Assembly: GCA_944386475.1 (NCBI GenBank)
Contig: CALXBH010000063.1
Location: forward strand, 1-56,582
DNA: 56,582 nt
Reading direction: 5' to 3'
Source: an uncultured Clostridia bacterium
GTDB taxonomy: Bacteria > Bacillota > Clostridia > Oscillospirales > Ruminococcaceae
In this document: piece after piece, positions 1 to 8,082 of the stretch
Layout of the letters: each line of letters starts with the position of its first letter
How positions within the stretch are numbered: the stretch's first letter is position 1
The notes under the pieces: model-generated
What the model was told of the DNA's origin: nothing
Databases searched by the model: none
The model's input: the letters and a program-made list of their open reading frames with translations, nothing else
Program-made: the position numbers and the translations under genes

Positions 1-3000
1 CTGCGGACTCAAAAATCTCCGGCATCGCAAGACTGGCAGGCTTGCGGTTGTATTCCCTGTCAATCTTCGTAAACAGGTCCGCCGTAATGCCGATCTCCAG
101 CTTCTCGCCGATATGCGGGTAGAGGTAAATATCCGTATCGCTCCGGATAATGGTATCCGCCGTGTACGGGTCGCCTGTATACTCGATATTATCGTACCAG
201 CCCACCAGCCTCTGGGTGCTGGTCATGCCGGAGATTTTGGGCAGTTCTCCCAGCTTGCTGCCGTTGAGCAGCAGCCGCGTCTCCAGCTCGGTGGTGGCGT
301 TTTGCATGATGTGCACCTCCACCTGTGTGGAGATGTACTTGGCATAGAGGGTCATTTCCTGGCCCGGCATCCGCGCGCTGCTGAAATCAAAGGACTGGGT
401 GCAGGCCTCATCCGTATACCAGCCGTCCAGATACGCCCCATAAAGCGTCGGCAGCTTGGGTGCGAATATGATCGAGTTTTCAGGATAGCTGACAGACGCG
501 ATCTGCGGCATGTCTTCCGGGGACTGGTGCTCGGACGGCATGACGACAAAATTGACGGGGTAGGTCGGCGTATCCTTTGTCAATGCCGAGCAGGTCACCG
601 AATAGATGACCGAGTTTTCAGAGGCCGTTATCGCCGGGCTGATGTCGTCAATGGTCACCGGGCCGTCAAAGTATTGCTTGATGTGCTCTGTCAAATTTCC
701 CGCCTCAGGCGCGGTCCCAGACCGGAAGGATACGGTGTAATCCGGCACACTGATCCCCTGGAACGTGAAGGTGGCCAGGCGCGACGCGTCTGTGTAATTC
801 GCGTTGAGGTCAGCAGACGTGCCGTAATTGTCATAGAAGTTCATGTCCGCAACGGTATTCAGAGCAAAAACTTCGTCGTCGTTTCCTTCCTGGGTCAGGT
901 TCAGAAATGCGCTGAATTTACCGCTGTCGGGGTCGTTGGCGCCGGTGTCCTCCAGGGAGGCGAGCTGCACAAACGGTTCGCCATAGATGGTGGTATAGGT
1001 CTTGGCGTAAGGGATGCCGTCCCCGCCCTGGATGTTTTTTACATGCAGGCTGTAGGTCCGCAGGCCGATGTCATAATAGAAGGTGGTGTCCTCCGACAGG
1101 GTGAGATCCGTCGTTTTCTCCGCTCTGTAGGAACCGGCGTCGGCGTATTTCAGGTTGGTCCCATCCTCGGTCACATAGGAGTCGTAATCGATAAGGTCAA
1201 GGATCTCCTCCTGCGTAGGCAGATCAAAGGTCTGAATGCGGTTAAACTGGCCGCTCCACACCGTCTCGTAGCCGTAGGTCTCATTTCCAACCGCCACATA
1301 GACGTTATAAAGCTTGCTGATCTCGCTTTCGCTGTAGCTGGTCCACACGACCGGTACGGTGATGGAAAGGTCATACGCGCTGAAGGCGAGCTTTCCACCC
1401 TTCCACGTCACGATCATGTCGCTGTAGGCGTAACGGTCGTCCTCGCCTATTTGATTTCTGTCAAAACTGATGATCCCATTATCATCTATGGAAAAGGCCG
1501 GGTTGGTAAAGCGGATATGGTAATTGGAAAGGTCGTAGATGCTCTGCGCCTTTTGACCGCTGGTTAAATCGATGGTCTTCATATTCCGGTACGCCTCCGG
1601 CAGTTCCATGGTGATGCCGTCGGCAAAGTCGCCATTCTCATCCAGAATATAAAGGGTATCGGTGGACGTGGGCGCAAGGGCAAAATCGTAGACGTTTTTC
1701 CTGTCGCCCGCCGTAAGCAGCGGGAATTCGCCGTCGTATAAGGTGGGCTCGTATTTAATCAGCTCTTTTAACGCCTGCGCCTTGAACTTGACGGTCAGGT
1801 ACAGGCCGAATTCCAGGTACATGGCGCCCTCCGCCCGTTCCTCCACTTTCCAGTCGGAGGTGTTCGCCGGCCGTTCCTTGATATAAATATAGAGGAAATA
1901 GCCGTAGAGCTTGACGTAGGGCCCAAATTCAACATTCGCGCCCACGCTGGCGATAGAGGTGCTCAAGATGCCGATTGCCACATCAATCTTAAATCCCGCC
2001 TTCACGCCAATGTAACCCATGATATAAAACTGGAAGCCGAACCGCTCGTCTAAAAGGTCGGTTTCACTGCTTCCCGACGTGCCGGAAAAGATCTTGACCC
2101 AGAAATTGTAGCGTTTGCCGACCTCGTACTCCAAGTCGGTGCCCATTGTCAGGTTCACGTCAGCGCGGACGATAAAATCCACTTTAAGCTTAATAGCGAG
2201 GATTTTGATATGGTACGTCTTGGAAAACAATTCCCGGCTGAGCAGCTGCGCCCAGTCGCTTTCACTGTTCAGCAGCTCGGAATACCGGTTCATGAGCTGC
2301 TCAATCCCTACCTTGCTGTCCTCAATATTTTCCGCAGACAGGACCTCCTCGAACTCGGAGCTGACGTCGGTCATGTTGAGTTCCTTTTCCAACTCCTCAA
2401 AGGAATATTCCGTACCGCCCACATTGATCTTGGGGAGGGAGTTCAGAATGGAGTCTATCTGATTCATCACATCTTCACCGCCGCCCAGCTTCCGCTGCAC
2501 GCGAAGCTCATTTAGCTCACGCAGAGCGTCGGTATACTGGCCGTTCCTTGCGAATTCGATAAAGTCGTTGAAGGCTTCTCTCTTCTGCTCGGAAACGGTG
2601 TAGGTTTTGGCGCTCAGCGAGATGTTGGAGTAGCTCTTGATGTCAATGGACACCGAGCAGGTGACCTCCTTGAGCACGGGGATAATCAAGTACACCTTCC
2701 AGTCTGTATCCACATCCACATTAAGGCCAAAGGCTCCCTGCTGCTCAAAGTAAGCGCTGACCTCAATCTTCAGGGAGGTGGTCTGCCCAGAGCTTATTTT
2801 TTTGCTTACAGAGAATACGGCGCTTACGTCCAGGCCCATGCCGTAGCCATCCTCGTAGCGGTCATGCACAAGAACCGACGGCGTTACCCTGACGTCCTCA
2901 ATCAGGAACTTGGTCCTACCGCCTCCGCCGGCAGCTGCCGCCAGGGGCTGTGCCGCCAGGGCGTCAATCTCCGACTGGCTGACGCCCATATCCAGCAGCT

Positions 3001-4645
3001 GGTTCTGAATGCTTGGGGTCTGAAGGGCGCCCGTCGCCAGAATGGACGTGGCCTCGTCTGTAAAGCTGCTGTCCTCCAACGCGGACATCACAGACGCCTG
3101 CAGCTCCTCTGTCTCGATATCGTCAAGGGTGATAGGCGTACTGACAAAAAGCCCGCCGGCAAGGTCTTCAATATCCGCCTTGTCTATGATTTCGTAGGTG
3201 GCAGTAAGCTCATCGGCCTCAATGCCCGTCACCTTGGCGTAGACAACCGTGCTGTCTTCCGTAAGCTGGGCAAAATCCTGGACGTAAAATGCCAGCAGGT
3301 CGCCGGTATTAAACTCCGGAGCCTCTGTCATGCCGAGAGCCGCCCTCGCCGTGTGGTCATAGCCGTTAACGTTCACGGTACCGGTAGCGCCTGCGCCTCC
3401 GGAGGGCAGGGTATCCACCTGATAGGGGATGGTGTCGGGCATGAAGATGACCTCATCCATGTCCTCTTCGGACAGAGATTCAAAATGGAAGGCCCAGGGC
3501 ACGCTCACAGATGTCACGCGTATGTAGGCGATGGAATCGTCCTCATATAAATCCTGCGTGTAGTCCCTCTGCCGCGGGTCCACATTCTCGTAGACGCACA
3601 CAATGTCGCCCGCCTCCAGGTAGGTATCAAAAGCAGGGATATCATCAGGGACAGGAGTAGTATTTATGTGCATACTTCCGGTCGTGACCTCGGCGGAGCC
3701 GTCGGCATAGATGGGAATGTCCAGCACTGTTGCAAACTCCTCATCTACAGAACCCGGTACATCGAGATAATAAGAGTAGTCGTCGGTATCCTGAATAAAC
3801 ACCACGTCGGGGTCGAACTCAATGGCGTCCTCCTCTTGTTTGGCAAAGGTCAGCGCCACGGTGCGGTAGCGCTCGTCCTTATCCGTAAAGGTCAGGCCGT
3901 CCCCCAGCGTCATCTCGTAGGTGCTGCCTGCGCGGAAGCCGCCGTCCGCGCGAACGGTGAAGCTGCCGCCGCCATTGTCATCGACGACAAGTTCCACCGG
4001 ATCCGAGCCGTCCTTGGTCAGCAGCGTAATAGCCTCCTTAACCTGATCGGCTGTTTTGTTCGGAGCGGTGATGCCGATTTCCAGATCGGTTTCCTGATCC
4101 GTCAGGGCAAAGGAGTCAATGTAGACCTTCTCCGTAGGCTCCATAGGCTCATACATGGCCTTTAAAGTCATATTCTCTCTAACGGGGGCGGTCTGATAAA
4201 AGTCGGTGCCGTCTGCCTTTTGCCAGCCGATAAAGACCTCTCCCTCCTTACCGGGAGAAGGAATTTCCTGCATAATGGCATAGTTTCTGCCAACCTTAAT
4301 CGGAGCAATTTCCCCGCCGCCGTCTGTGTCAAAGCTGACGGTACAAAGGTCGTCGGTCAGCTGGATATTGCCGGCAAGGTATTCTTTGACAAGCGCCACG
4401 TCATCGCTGTTAACAAATCCGTCCACGTTGACGTCCGCTTCGGCGAGGTGAATGCTGGTTTGCGCTTCCTCATCCCCCTCGATATACCGTTCCATCAGGT
4501 TGACGTCCATCAATTCCACCTGACCGTTCCCATCGGCATCGCCGTACAGGACATTATCCTGGGCAAACGCCGTCAAGACGCTCAGCGGAAGCATGGACAG
4601 CAGGATGCTGAAGGTCAGCATCAGGCTTATAATCCGTCTCTTCAT
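1..4645 (-). CDS. Dockerin and InlB-repeat giant surface protein (partial)
   Basis: Secreted protein of more than 1548 residues, open through the left edge, so its C-terminus is missing. I translated it from ATG 4645, whose start overlaps the stop of the upstream gene (ATGA). Order: signal peptide (MKRRIISLMLTFSILLSM, residues 1-28), then a type I dockerin at about 33-95 with two Ca-binding loops (DADGNGQVELMD and DVNVDGFVNSDD), then an InlB/Listeria-Bacteroides repeat at about 100-165 (VSFDTDGGG ... FIGWQKADG). Long beta-rich and helical stretches follow, the helical part around 680-800. More InlB-like repeats (DGWYTDEACTQ, LVGWYDN) lie near the window edge. Dockerins bind cohesins; no cohesin is seen here. 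No catalytic domain was recognised in the visible part. An adhesin or scaffold-attached structural protein is likely but inferred. Confidence 0.85.
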   Translation of the reverse strand, partial: MKRRIISLMLTFSILLSMLPLSVLTAFAQDNVLYGDADGNGQVELMDVNLMERYIEGDEEAQTSIHLAEADVNVDGFVNSDDVALVKEYLAGNIQLTDDLCTVSFDTDGGGEIAPIKVGRNYAIMQEIPSPGKEGEVFIGWQKADGTDFYQTAPVRENMTLKAMYEPMEPTEKVYIDSFALTDQETDLEIGITAPNKTADQVKEAITLLTKDGSDPVELVVDDNGGGSFTVRADGGFRAGSTYEMTLGDGLTFTDKDERYRTVALTFAKQEEDAIEFDPDVVFIQDTDDYSYYLDVPGSVDEEFATVLDIPIYADGSAEVTTGSMHINTTPVPDDIPAFDTYLEAGDIVCVYENVDPRQRDYTQDLYEDDSIAYIRVTSVSVPWAFHFESLSEEDMDEVIFMPDTIPYQVDTLPSGGAGATGTVNVNGYDHTARAALGMTEAPEFNTGDLLAFYVQDFAQLTEDSTVVYAKVTGIEADELTATYEIIDKADIEDLAGGLFVSTPITLDDIETEELQASVMSALEDSSFTDEATSILATGALQTPSIQNQLLDMGVSQSEIDALAAQPLAAAAGGGGRTKFLIEDVRVTPSVLVHDRYEDGYGMGLDVSAVFSVSKKISSGQTTSLKIEVSAYFEQQGAFGLNVDVDTDWKVYLIIPVLKEVTCSVSIDIKSYSNISLSAKTYTVSEQKREAFNDFIEFARNGQYTDALRELNELRVQRKLGGGEDVMNQIDSILNSLPKINVGGTEYSFEELEKELNMTDVSSEFEEVLSAENIEDSKVGIEQLMNRYSELLNSESDWAQLLSRELFSKTYHIKILAIKLKVDFIVRADVNLTMGTDLEYEVGKRYNFWVKIFSGTSGSSETDLLDERFGFQFYIMGYIGVKAGFKIDVAIGILSTSIASVGANVEFGPYVKLYGYFLYIYIKERPANTSDWKVEERAEGAMYLEFGLYLTVKFKAQALKELIKYEPTLYDGEFPLLTAGDRKNVYDFALAPTSTDTLYILDENGDFADGITMELPEAYRNMKTIDLTSGQKAQSIYDLSNYHIRFTNPAFSIDDNGIISFDRNQIGEDDRYAYSDMIVTWKGGKLAFSAYDLSITVPVVWTSYSESEISKLYNVYVAVGNETYGYETVWSGQFNRIQTFDLPTQEEILDLIDYDSYVTEDGTNLKYADAGSYRAEKTTDLTLSEDTTFYYDIGLRTYSLHVKNIQGGDGIPYAKTYTTIYGEPFVQLASLEDTGANDPDSGKFSAFLNLTQEGNDDEVFALNTVADMNFYDNYGTSADLNANYTDASRLATFTFQGISVPDYTVSFRSGTAPEAGNLTEHIKQYFDGPVTIDDISPAITASENSVIYSVTCSALTKDTPTYPVNFVVMPSEHQSPEDMPQIASVSYPENSIIFAPKLPTLYGAYLDGWYTDEACTQSFDFSSARMPGQEMTLYAKYISTQVEVHIMQNATTELETRLLLNGSKLGELPKISGMTSTQRLVGWYDNIEYTGDPYTADTIIRSDTDIYLYPHIGEKLEIGITADLFTKIDREYNRKPASLAMPEIFESA

Positions 4646-4989
4646 TCTTGTATGCCTCCTTTGCATGGTTTTGTTTCATCCGTATCAAGATTGCAGCGCT
4701 CCGGCGGCATGTACCGTTTTCGCTCATGTCCGCAGACGCCGATCAGTGTTCCTGCCGTTTGCCGGTAAAAACGGCAGGAACCGCAGTCAATGCAGGGCGC
4801 GCCGTCTGTTGATTCGCCGTGTTCGCAGGCATCTTCACCGGTAAACATAATAGGGCAGCCCTCCGGCGTGTAAACCGGATTTTCAATAAAGTCTGGGAAA
4901 ATTTCAATCTCCCTTCCAACAAGCTCGTCATAGCACAGGGGGATCTCCAACAGCACCCCCTCAACGTTGTACTGCCGTGTCTTTCCCAT
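4642..4989 (-). CDS. Cys-rich small protein, unknown function
   Basis: 115 residues with no signal peptide or membrane segment, so probably cytoplasmic. The C-terminal half is cysteine-rich (GCPIMFTGEDACEHG, CIDCGSC, GVCGHERKRYM, CNLD, KPCKGG), which suggests a structural zinc or metal site. A good ribosome site (AAGGAGGC) precedes ATG 4989. Its TGA overlaps the ATG of the dockerin giant, so the two are probably translationally coupled. I do not recognise a named family and assign no function. Confidence 0.7.
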   Translation of the reverse strand: MGKTRQYNVEGVLLEIPLCYDELVGREIEIFPDFIENPVYTPEGCPIMFTGEDACEHGESTDGAPCIDCGSCRFYRQTAGTLIGVCGHERKRYMPPERCNLDTDETKPCKGGIQE

Positions 4990-5050
4990 CTTTGCCTCCT
5001 TCCTCTATCGCCTTCGGTTTATGTCCCCTTATTCGCCTACATAATAACAG

Positions 5051-5112
5051 AAAAAACCGGCTTTGACATCGCCCGTTTTACCCCTTAAAACGGGCAGGGT
5101 CAAAGCCGGTTT
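5051..5112 (-). terminator. Nested-stem terminator, minus strand
   Basis: Two nested perfect stems: outer 14 bp (5054-5067 with 5099-5112) and inner 10 bp (5071-5080 with 5086-5095). On the minus strand the hairpin runs into TTTTTT at 5056-5051. It ends the decayed regulator region and separates it from the Cys-rich/dockerin pair. Confidence 0.85.
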
Positions 5113-5126
5113 CCCGGTGGATTTAA

Positions 5127-5650
5127 CTATTTCAGCATGTATTTTTTCAGTTCTTGACGCTGGCGGACGCCCTGCAATCTCCTGTGTGATCCACCAGCAT
5201 CACAGCTGCAAACTCGGTGGCAGTCAGATCGTCGCAACATCATGTCCGGCGGCCGGGCTGTGTATTTTCCGCCATCCGGCGGAAAAACGGTAGGTAATGG
5301 CGATAATCCGCTTGAAATCCTCCGGCCAACCCGGCTTGATGACTGCCTCCAGCATCCCGCCTAGAAGCCCGTGATGTTCCCCCGAATCCTTCAATCAGAT
5401 CGTCTGGGCGGGCAATTTCCCATGCGGCCAGCAGATGCTTCTGCGCCTGTTCGGTCTGTTTTAAGCTCATATAGTCCATTACCGCAACCAGGTGCAGGTA
5501 AATGGCGGGAATAGGGTATCGCTCGGTGTCCCCCATTCCCAAGGCGGCCTCTGCGATGCCAATTTGCAGCTTCCTATATAGTGATGCATGTTTATGTATT
5601 CTCTTGGCGTGTACGGCAAAACCATTCGCAATCCCGTACACTTTTAAGCT
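5127..5650 (-). pseudogene. LuxR/MalT-type regulator remnant
   Basis: Decayed C-terminal part of a large LuxR-type (MalT-like) regulator. The first intact stretch from 5641 reads YPIPAIYLHLVAVMDYMS ... LAAWEIARPDDLIEGFG. A one-base shift near 5385 then gives EHHGLLGGMLEAVIKPGW ... FKRIIAITYRFSAGWRKIHS, which stops. A further shift gives DLTATEFAAVML, the start of the LuxR helix-turn-helix, and another frame ends in GVRQRQELKKYMLK with TAG at 5127. The middle of the DNA-binding domain and the whole N-terminal ATPase/TPR part are missing, and an in-frame stop lies just upstream. At least two frameshifts plus deletions make it non-functional. Family assignment is from recall of related sequences. 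Confidence 0.7.
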
Positions 5651-6145
5651 GCTTTTTTAAAACATTTTTCTGTTTGCAATCTCTTATAGTTTTATTATAT
5701 TCATTTACTTGAACACTTGGAGGCGAAAAATAAGATATATGGTCAAGGTAACAAAATATACAGATAAAATCTCAGGGCTGCCGGCGCCTTTACAGGGAAT
5801 TGCCGCCGTTTCCTCACAGTCAATCGCATAATTACACCGGCAGCAGAGACTTAACACATATGTTTCTAAACAAACCGACCGCCTTTAGGATGGAACAGCA
5901 TTCGATGCGGAGGTTCACATTGCAAAGTTGTTTCGTTTGGAAACTCTGAAGTCTCTGCTTTTTGTATTTTCAAGTCCGGGCCGGAATTGAAAGTCAGCAG
6001 TCCGCAAGCCTCATAAGGATCAGGATTGACGCAGAAACACCTTTTACAATCCCAAGCGTGGGGATGCGGACTTCCACGGCAGTTTCAAGCCTATCGGATT
6101 TTCTCATAAGGTAGTTGCATAAGCATCGTTTAATGTTTTTTAAAT
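5651..6145. other. Gene-free structured stretch
   Basis: No convincing gene. The left part is AT-rich. It contains the structured element at 5843-5964 and an inverted pair GCTGCCGG/CCGGCAGC (about 5778 and 5836). On the minus strand 5994-6113 can be read as RLETAVEVRIPTLGIVKG followed by ASILILMRLADC and a stop, which looks like a relic of a lost gene rather than a working one. The stretch is probably a degraded insertion scar. Confidence 0.4.
5843..5964 (+). ncRNA. Candidate structured RNA, unknown class
   Basis: A ~120-nt element closed by a perfect 10-bp stem (5843-5852 GCAGAGACTT with 5949-5958 AAGTCTCTGC). Inside is a ~13-bp stem with one mismatch (5862-5874 with 5932-5944). The interior has further pairings, including GCAT-TCG-ATGC around 5899-5909. 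On the plus strand the outer stem is followed by TTTTTG, like an intrinsic terminator. It matches no riboswitch I recognise. It could instead be a mobile-element end read on either strand. Confidence 0.35.
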
Positions 6146-6185
6146 GTGAAACAGCCTCCGTCTGCAAAGATGGAGGCTGTTTCAC
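6146..6185. terminator. 14-bp stem hairpin at 3' end of Cna-B gene
   Basis: Perfect 14-bp inverted repeat, GTGAAACAGCCTCC (6146-6159) with GGAGGCTGTTTCAC (6172-6185), overlapping the stop codon of the minus-strand gene. The U-tract on the minus side is weak (ATTT then A-rich), so termination is likely but not certain. Confidence 0.55.
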
Positions 6186-7027
6186 TATTCAATTTTCGTT
6201 TTCTTCTTAGCCGGCAGTACGCTCAGCGATATGCCACTGCATATCAGCAGAACAATGCTCCATATCAGCAGCGTGCTGTCATCGCCGGTCTGCGGCCCGG
6301 GATCGGGCGGTTCCGGGGTGATATCGACGGCGCTTTTTACTGCAATGCTGCCGTCTGTACCAATCACCAGCTCCAGACTGATATTTTCGGTATCCGGCCC
6401 CGGTTTTACAAGCGGGGTTCCATTTTCATCCACTGTCAACATCAGCCCGGTGTCATTTTCCTGCCCGATGGTGATTTCCCCGTGCCCGATGACATTGCCG
6501 TCACCGTCGGTAATCACCACGGTTTGGGTGCCCAAAGGGACAGCCGTCACATCAAAGCGGCCGTTTTCATCCGTCTCATCGGTTTTTCCCCCGATCTCCA
6601 CCGTCACGCCGGGAAGCAGGCTGCCGTTCGCATTTGTCACCGTTCCGCTGATATAGTAGGTTTTGCCGTCCGGCGGCGCCGGTGCGTCGGCGTAAACCGC
6701 CGTTAGGGCAGCGTCCCGCACCAGGGCCGGCGCAGTAAAGACGCCGTTTTTTACCTGATCCGTCACATCCTCGCCGTTATACAGCAGGCTCTCCAGCACT
6801 TTTCCGGCATCCGGAAGAATCCAGTAAACCTGCTCCTTATGCCGTTCCACTTCCGCTGTATCCCCGCAGGCCCTTCCGTCCGCTATAATCCGGCCGCCTT
6901 CGCTTTCTATGGAAACCATATGCTGTTCCGGCACGCTGACCGTCAGTTCCGTTCCCTCCGCCAGTGCCGGAACGTTCACACCGTATACCAGAAGCGCCGC
7001 GCAGAGAAAGCCAATTAGTTTCTTCAT
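6185..7027 (-). CDS. Cna-B/CarboxypepD-type surface protein with sorting-like tail
   Basis: 281 residues from ATG 7027 (MKKLIGFLCAALLVYGVN). The longer reading frame to 7093 adds 22 residues with no signal peptide logic and overlaps the upstream gene. After the signal peptide there is a beta-rich region, then a carboxypeptidase-regulatory/Cna-B-like fold at about 125-195 (YYISGTVTNANGSLLPGVTV ... DENGRFDVTAVPLGT). A Pro-rich linker leads to PQTGDD, a hydrophobic stretch and a Lys tail (AKKKTKIE). This has the layout of a sortase signal, with PQTGD in place of LPxTG. It is last in the surface operon, 34 bp after the upstream gene, and is probably the covalent wall anchor of the set (inference). 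Confidence 0.75.
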   Translation of the reverse strand: MKKLIGFLCAALLVYGVNVPALAEGTELTVSVPEQHMVSIESEGGRIIADGRACGDTAEVERHKEQVYWILPDAGKVLESLLYNGEDVTDQVKNGVFTAPALVRDAALTAVYADAPAPPDGKTYYISGTVTNANGSLLPGVTVEIGGKTDETDENGRFDVTAVPLGTQTVVITDGDGNVIGHGEITIGQENDTGLMLTVDENGTPLVKPGPDTENISLELVIGTDGSIAVKSAVDITPEPPDPGPQTGDDSTLLIWSIVLLICSGISLSVLPAKKKTKIE

Positions 7028-7061
7028 TGCATCACCTGACCTTTTGCCGTATTGCGTTCCA

Positions 7062-7556
7062 TTACGGCTGGGCATGGGGATTTGTATAGGCAATCGAGAA
7101 GGTAAGGGTTGCCGTATAATCGCCGGATTTGGAGGCTTCCCATGCTTCTTTGGTTATATTGGCAGTCAGAGGCGTTTTTGTACCCGGCGCTGTGCTTTCA
7201 TCATAAGTAACCGCCTCGAACGCTTCTTCGCCGGACCGGATTTCATAGGGGATGGTGTAGCTGTTGTCCACATCGTTGGCAAGGGGTGTCTGCTCGCTGA
7301 GAGTTACCGTCACATACGCGTCCGGCTCCAGATTGCCTTCCTTATACTCAATGCCCCCAATAGAATTGACCTCGGTGTCAAAAGCGATTTCCGCCTTTTC
7401 CGGGATAACCACCACGTAAGTAGCCGCTTTGGAGGCGGTAAGGGTGGTGATGCCCGTGTTAGGGTCGGTGTCCCGACTGATCTCCTGTGCAAAGGCCGGA
7501 ACGGCCATGGAAAGGCAGAGTGCCGCCGTCAAAACACCTGACAACATCTTTTTCAT
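7062..7556 (-). CDS. Small secreted protein with WxL-like domain
   Basis: 164 residues from ATG 7556, chosen because GGAGG lies 8 nt upstream; the ATG at 7562 is too close to it. Signal peptide MKKMLSGVLTAALCLSMA ending near AFAQ. The mature part is one beta-rich domain opening with YVVVIPEKAEI and closing with GDYTATLTFSIAYT, about 115 residues. The same opening and closing motifs occur in the next upstream gene and in the last ~130 residues of the giant. The closing strand resembles the end of WxL cell-wall-binding domains, but the W-x-L motifs are absent. A non-covalent surface role is inferred. Confidence 0.75.
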   Translation of the reverse strand: MKKMLSGVLTAALCLSMAVPAFAQEISRDTDPNTGITTLTASKAATYVVVIPEKAEIAFDTEVNSIGGIEYKEGNLEPDAYVTVTLSEQTPLANDVDNSYTIPYEIRSGEEAFEAVTYDESTAPGTKTPLTANITKEAWEASKSGDYTATLTFSIAYTNPHAQP

Positions 7557-7571
7557 GTTCATTGCCTCCTT

Positions 7572-8069
7572 TTATGCATCTTCATAGCTGACGGTAAACG
7601 TCAGTGAACCGGTATAGTCTCCAGCCTTGATGGGATTTCCATCCGGAGATACCGGATCGGCAAAGGCCAGCGTCCCGCCAGTAGTCTGCGTCGTCACATC
7701 CGCAAAGGAAGCGATGACGGTATCGCCGGTCACCAGGCCGTCGCTGTCACCCAATTTGAGCTTGGCTGTGATGGCGTAATCTGAATTGTCATTGTCACGA
7801 TCCAGGGTAACGCCGTCGCCGGTCAAACCTTCCGTAATCCGTACCTTGACCGTCATTCCCGGCTCGGTGTTGGCCTTGCTGGACGTGATAACAATGGAAT
7901 CATCCAGCTTGACGCTTTCCGGAATCACCACCACATAGTCGGTTTCTACCGAATAGGTTAGGGTGGTGTCATAATTGCCGGATGCGGAAATCTCTTTTGC
8001 CAAGGCGGGAACAGACGCTGTGCAGCAGAGGGCCGCTGTCAATACAAATACGGTAAGCTTCTTTTTCAT
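7572..8069 (-). CDS. Small secreted protein with WxL-like domain
   Basis: 165 residues from ATG 8069 (MKKKLTVFVLTAALCCTA), preceded by AAGGAGG; the in-frame ATG at 8120 lies inside the upstream gene. After cleavage near ALAK the protein is one domain, YVVVIPESVKL ... KAGDYTGSLTFTVSYE. It is the closest visible relative of the C-terminal domain of the giant: both contain VIASFAD/VAQFAD, then T..GG.L/I.F..P, then AG-YTG. It lies 13 bp from the giant and 9 bp from the next gene, so the three are one operon. Likely arisen by tandem duplication. Confidence 0.75.
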   Translation of the reverse strand: MKKKLTVFVLTAALCCTASVPALAKEISASGNYDTTLTYSVETDYVVVIPESVKLDDSIVITSSKANTEPGMTVKVRITEGLTGDGVTLDRDNDNSDYAITAKLKLGDSDGLVTGDTVIASFADVTTQTTGGTLAFADPVSPDGNPIKAGDYTGSLTFTVSYEDA

Positions 8070-8082
8070 GATAATTTCCTCC

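Noticed and set aside
113-1567. Long plus-strand open frame of 484 codons
   Set aside because: It is the shadow of the dockerin giant, which reads cleanly on the minus strand with signal peptide and domains; the plus frame has no ribosome site or recognisable domain.
5994-6185. 63-codon minus-strand frame
   Set aside because: Its start lies inside the hairpin at 6146-6185 and lacks a ribosome site; kept only as a possible relic.
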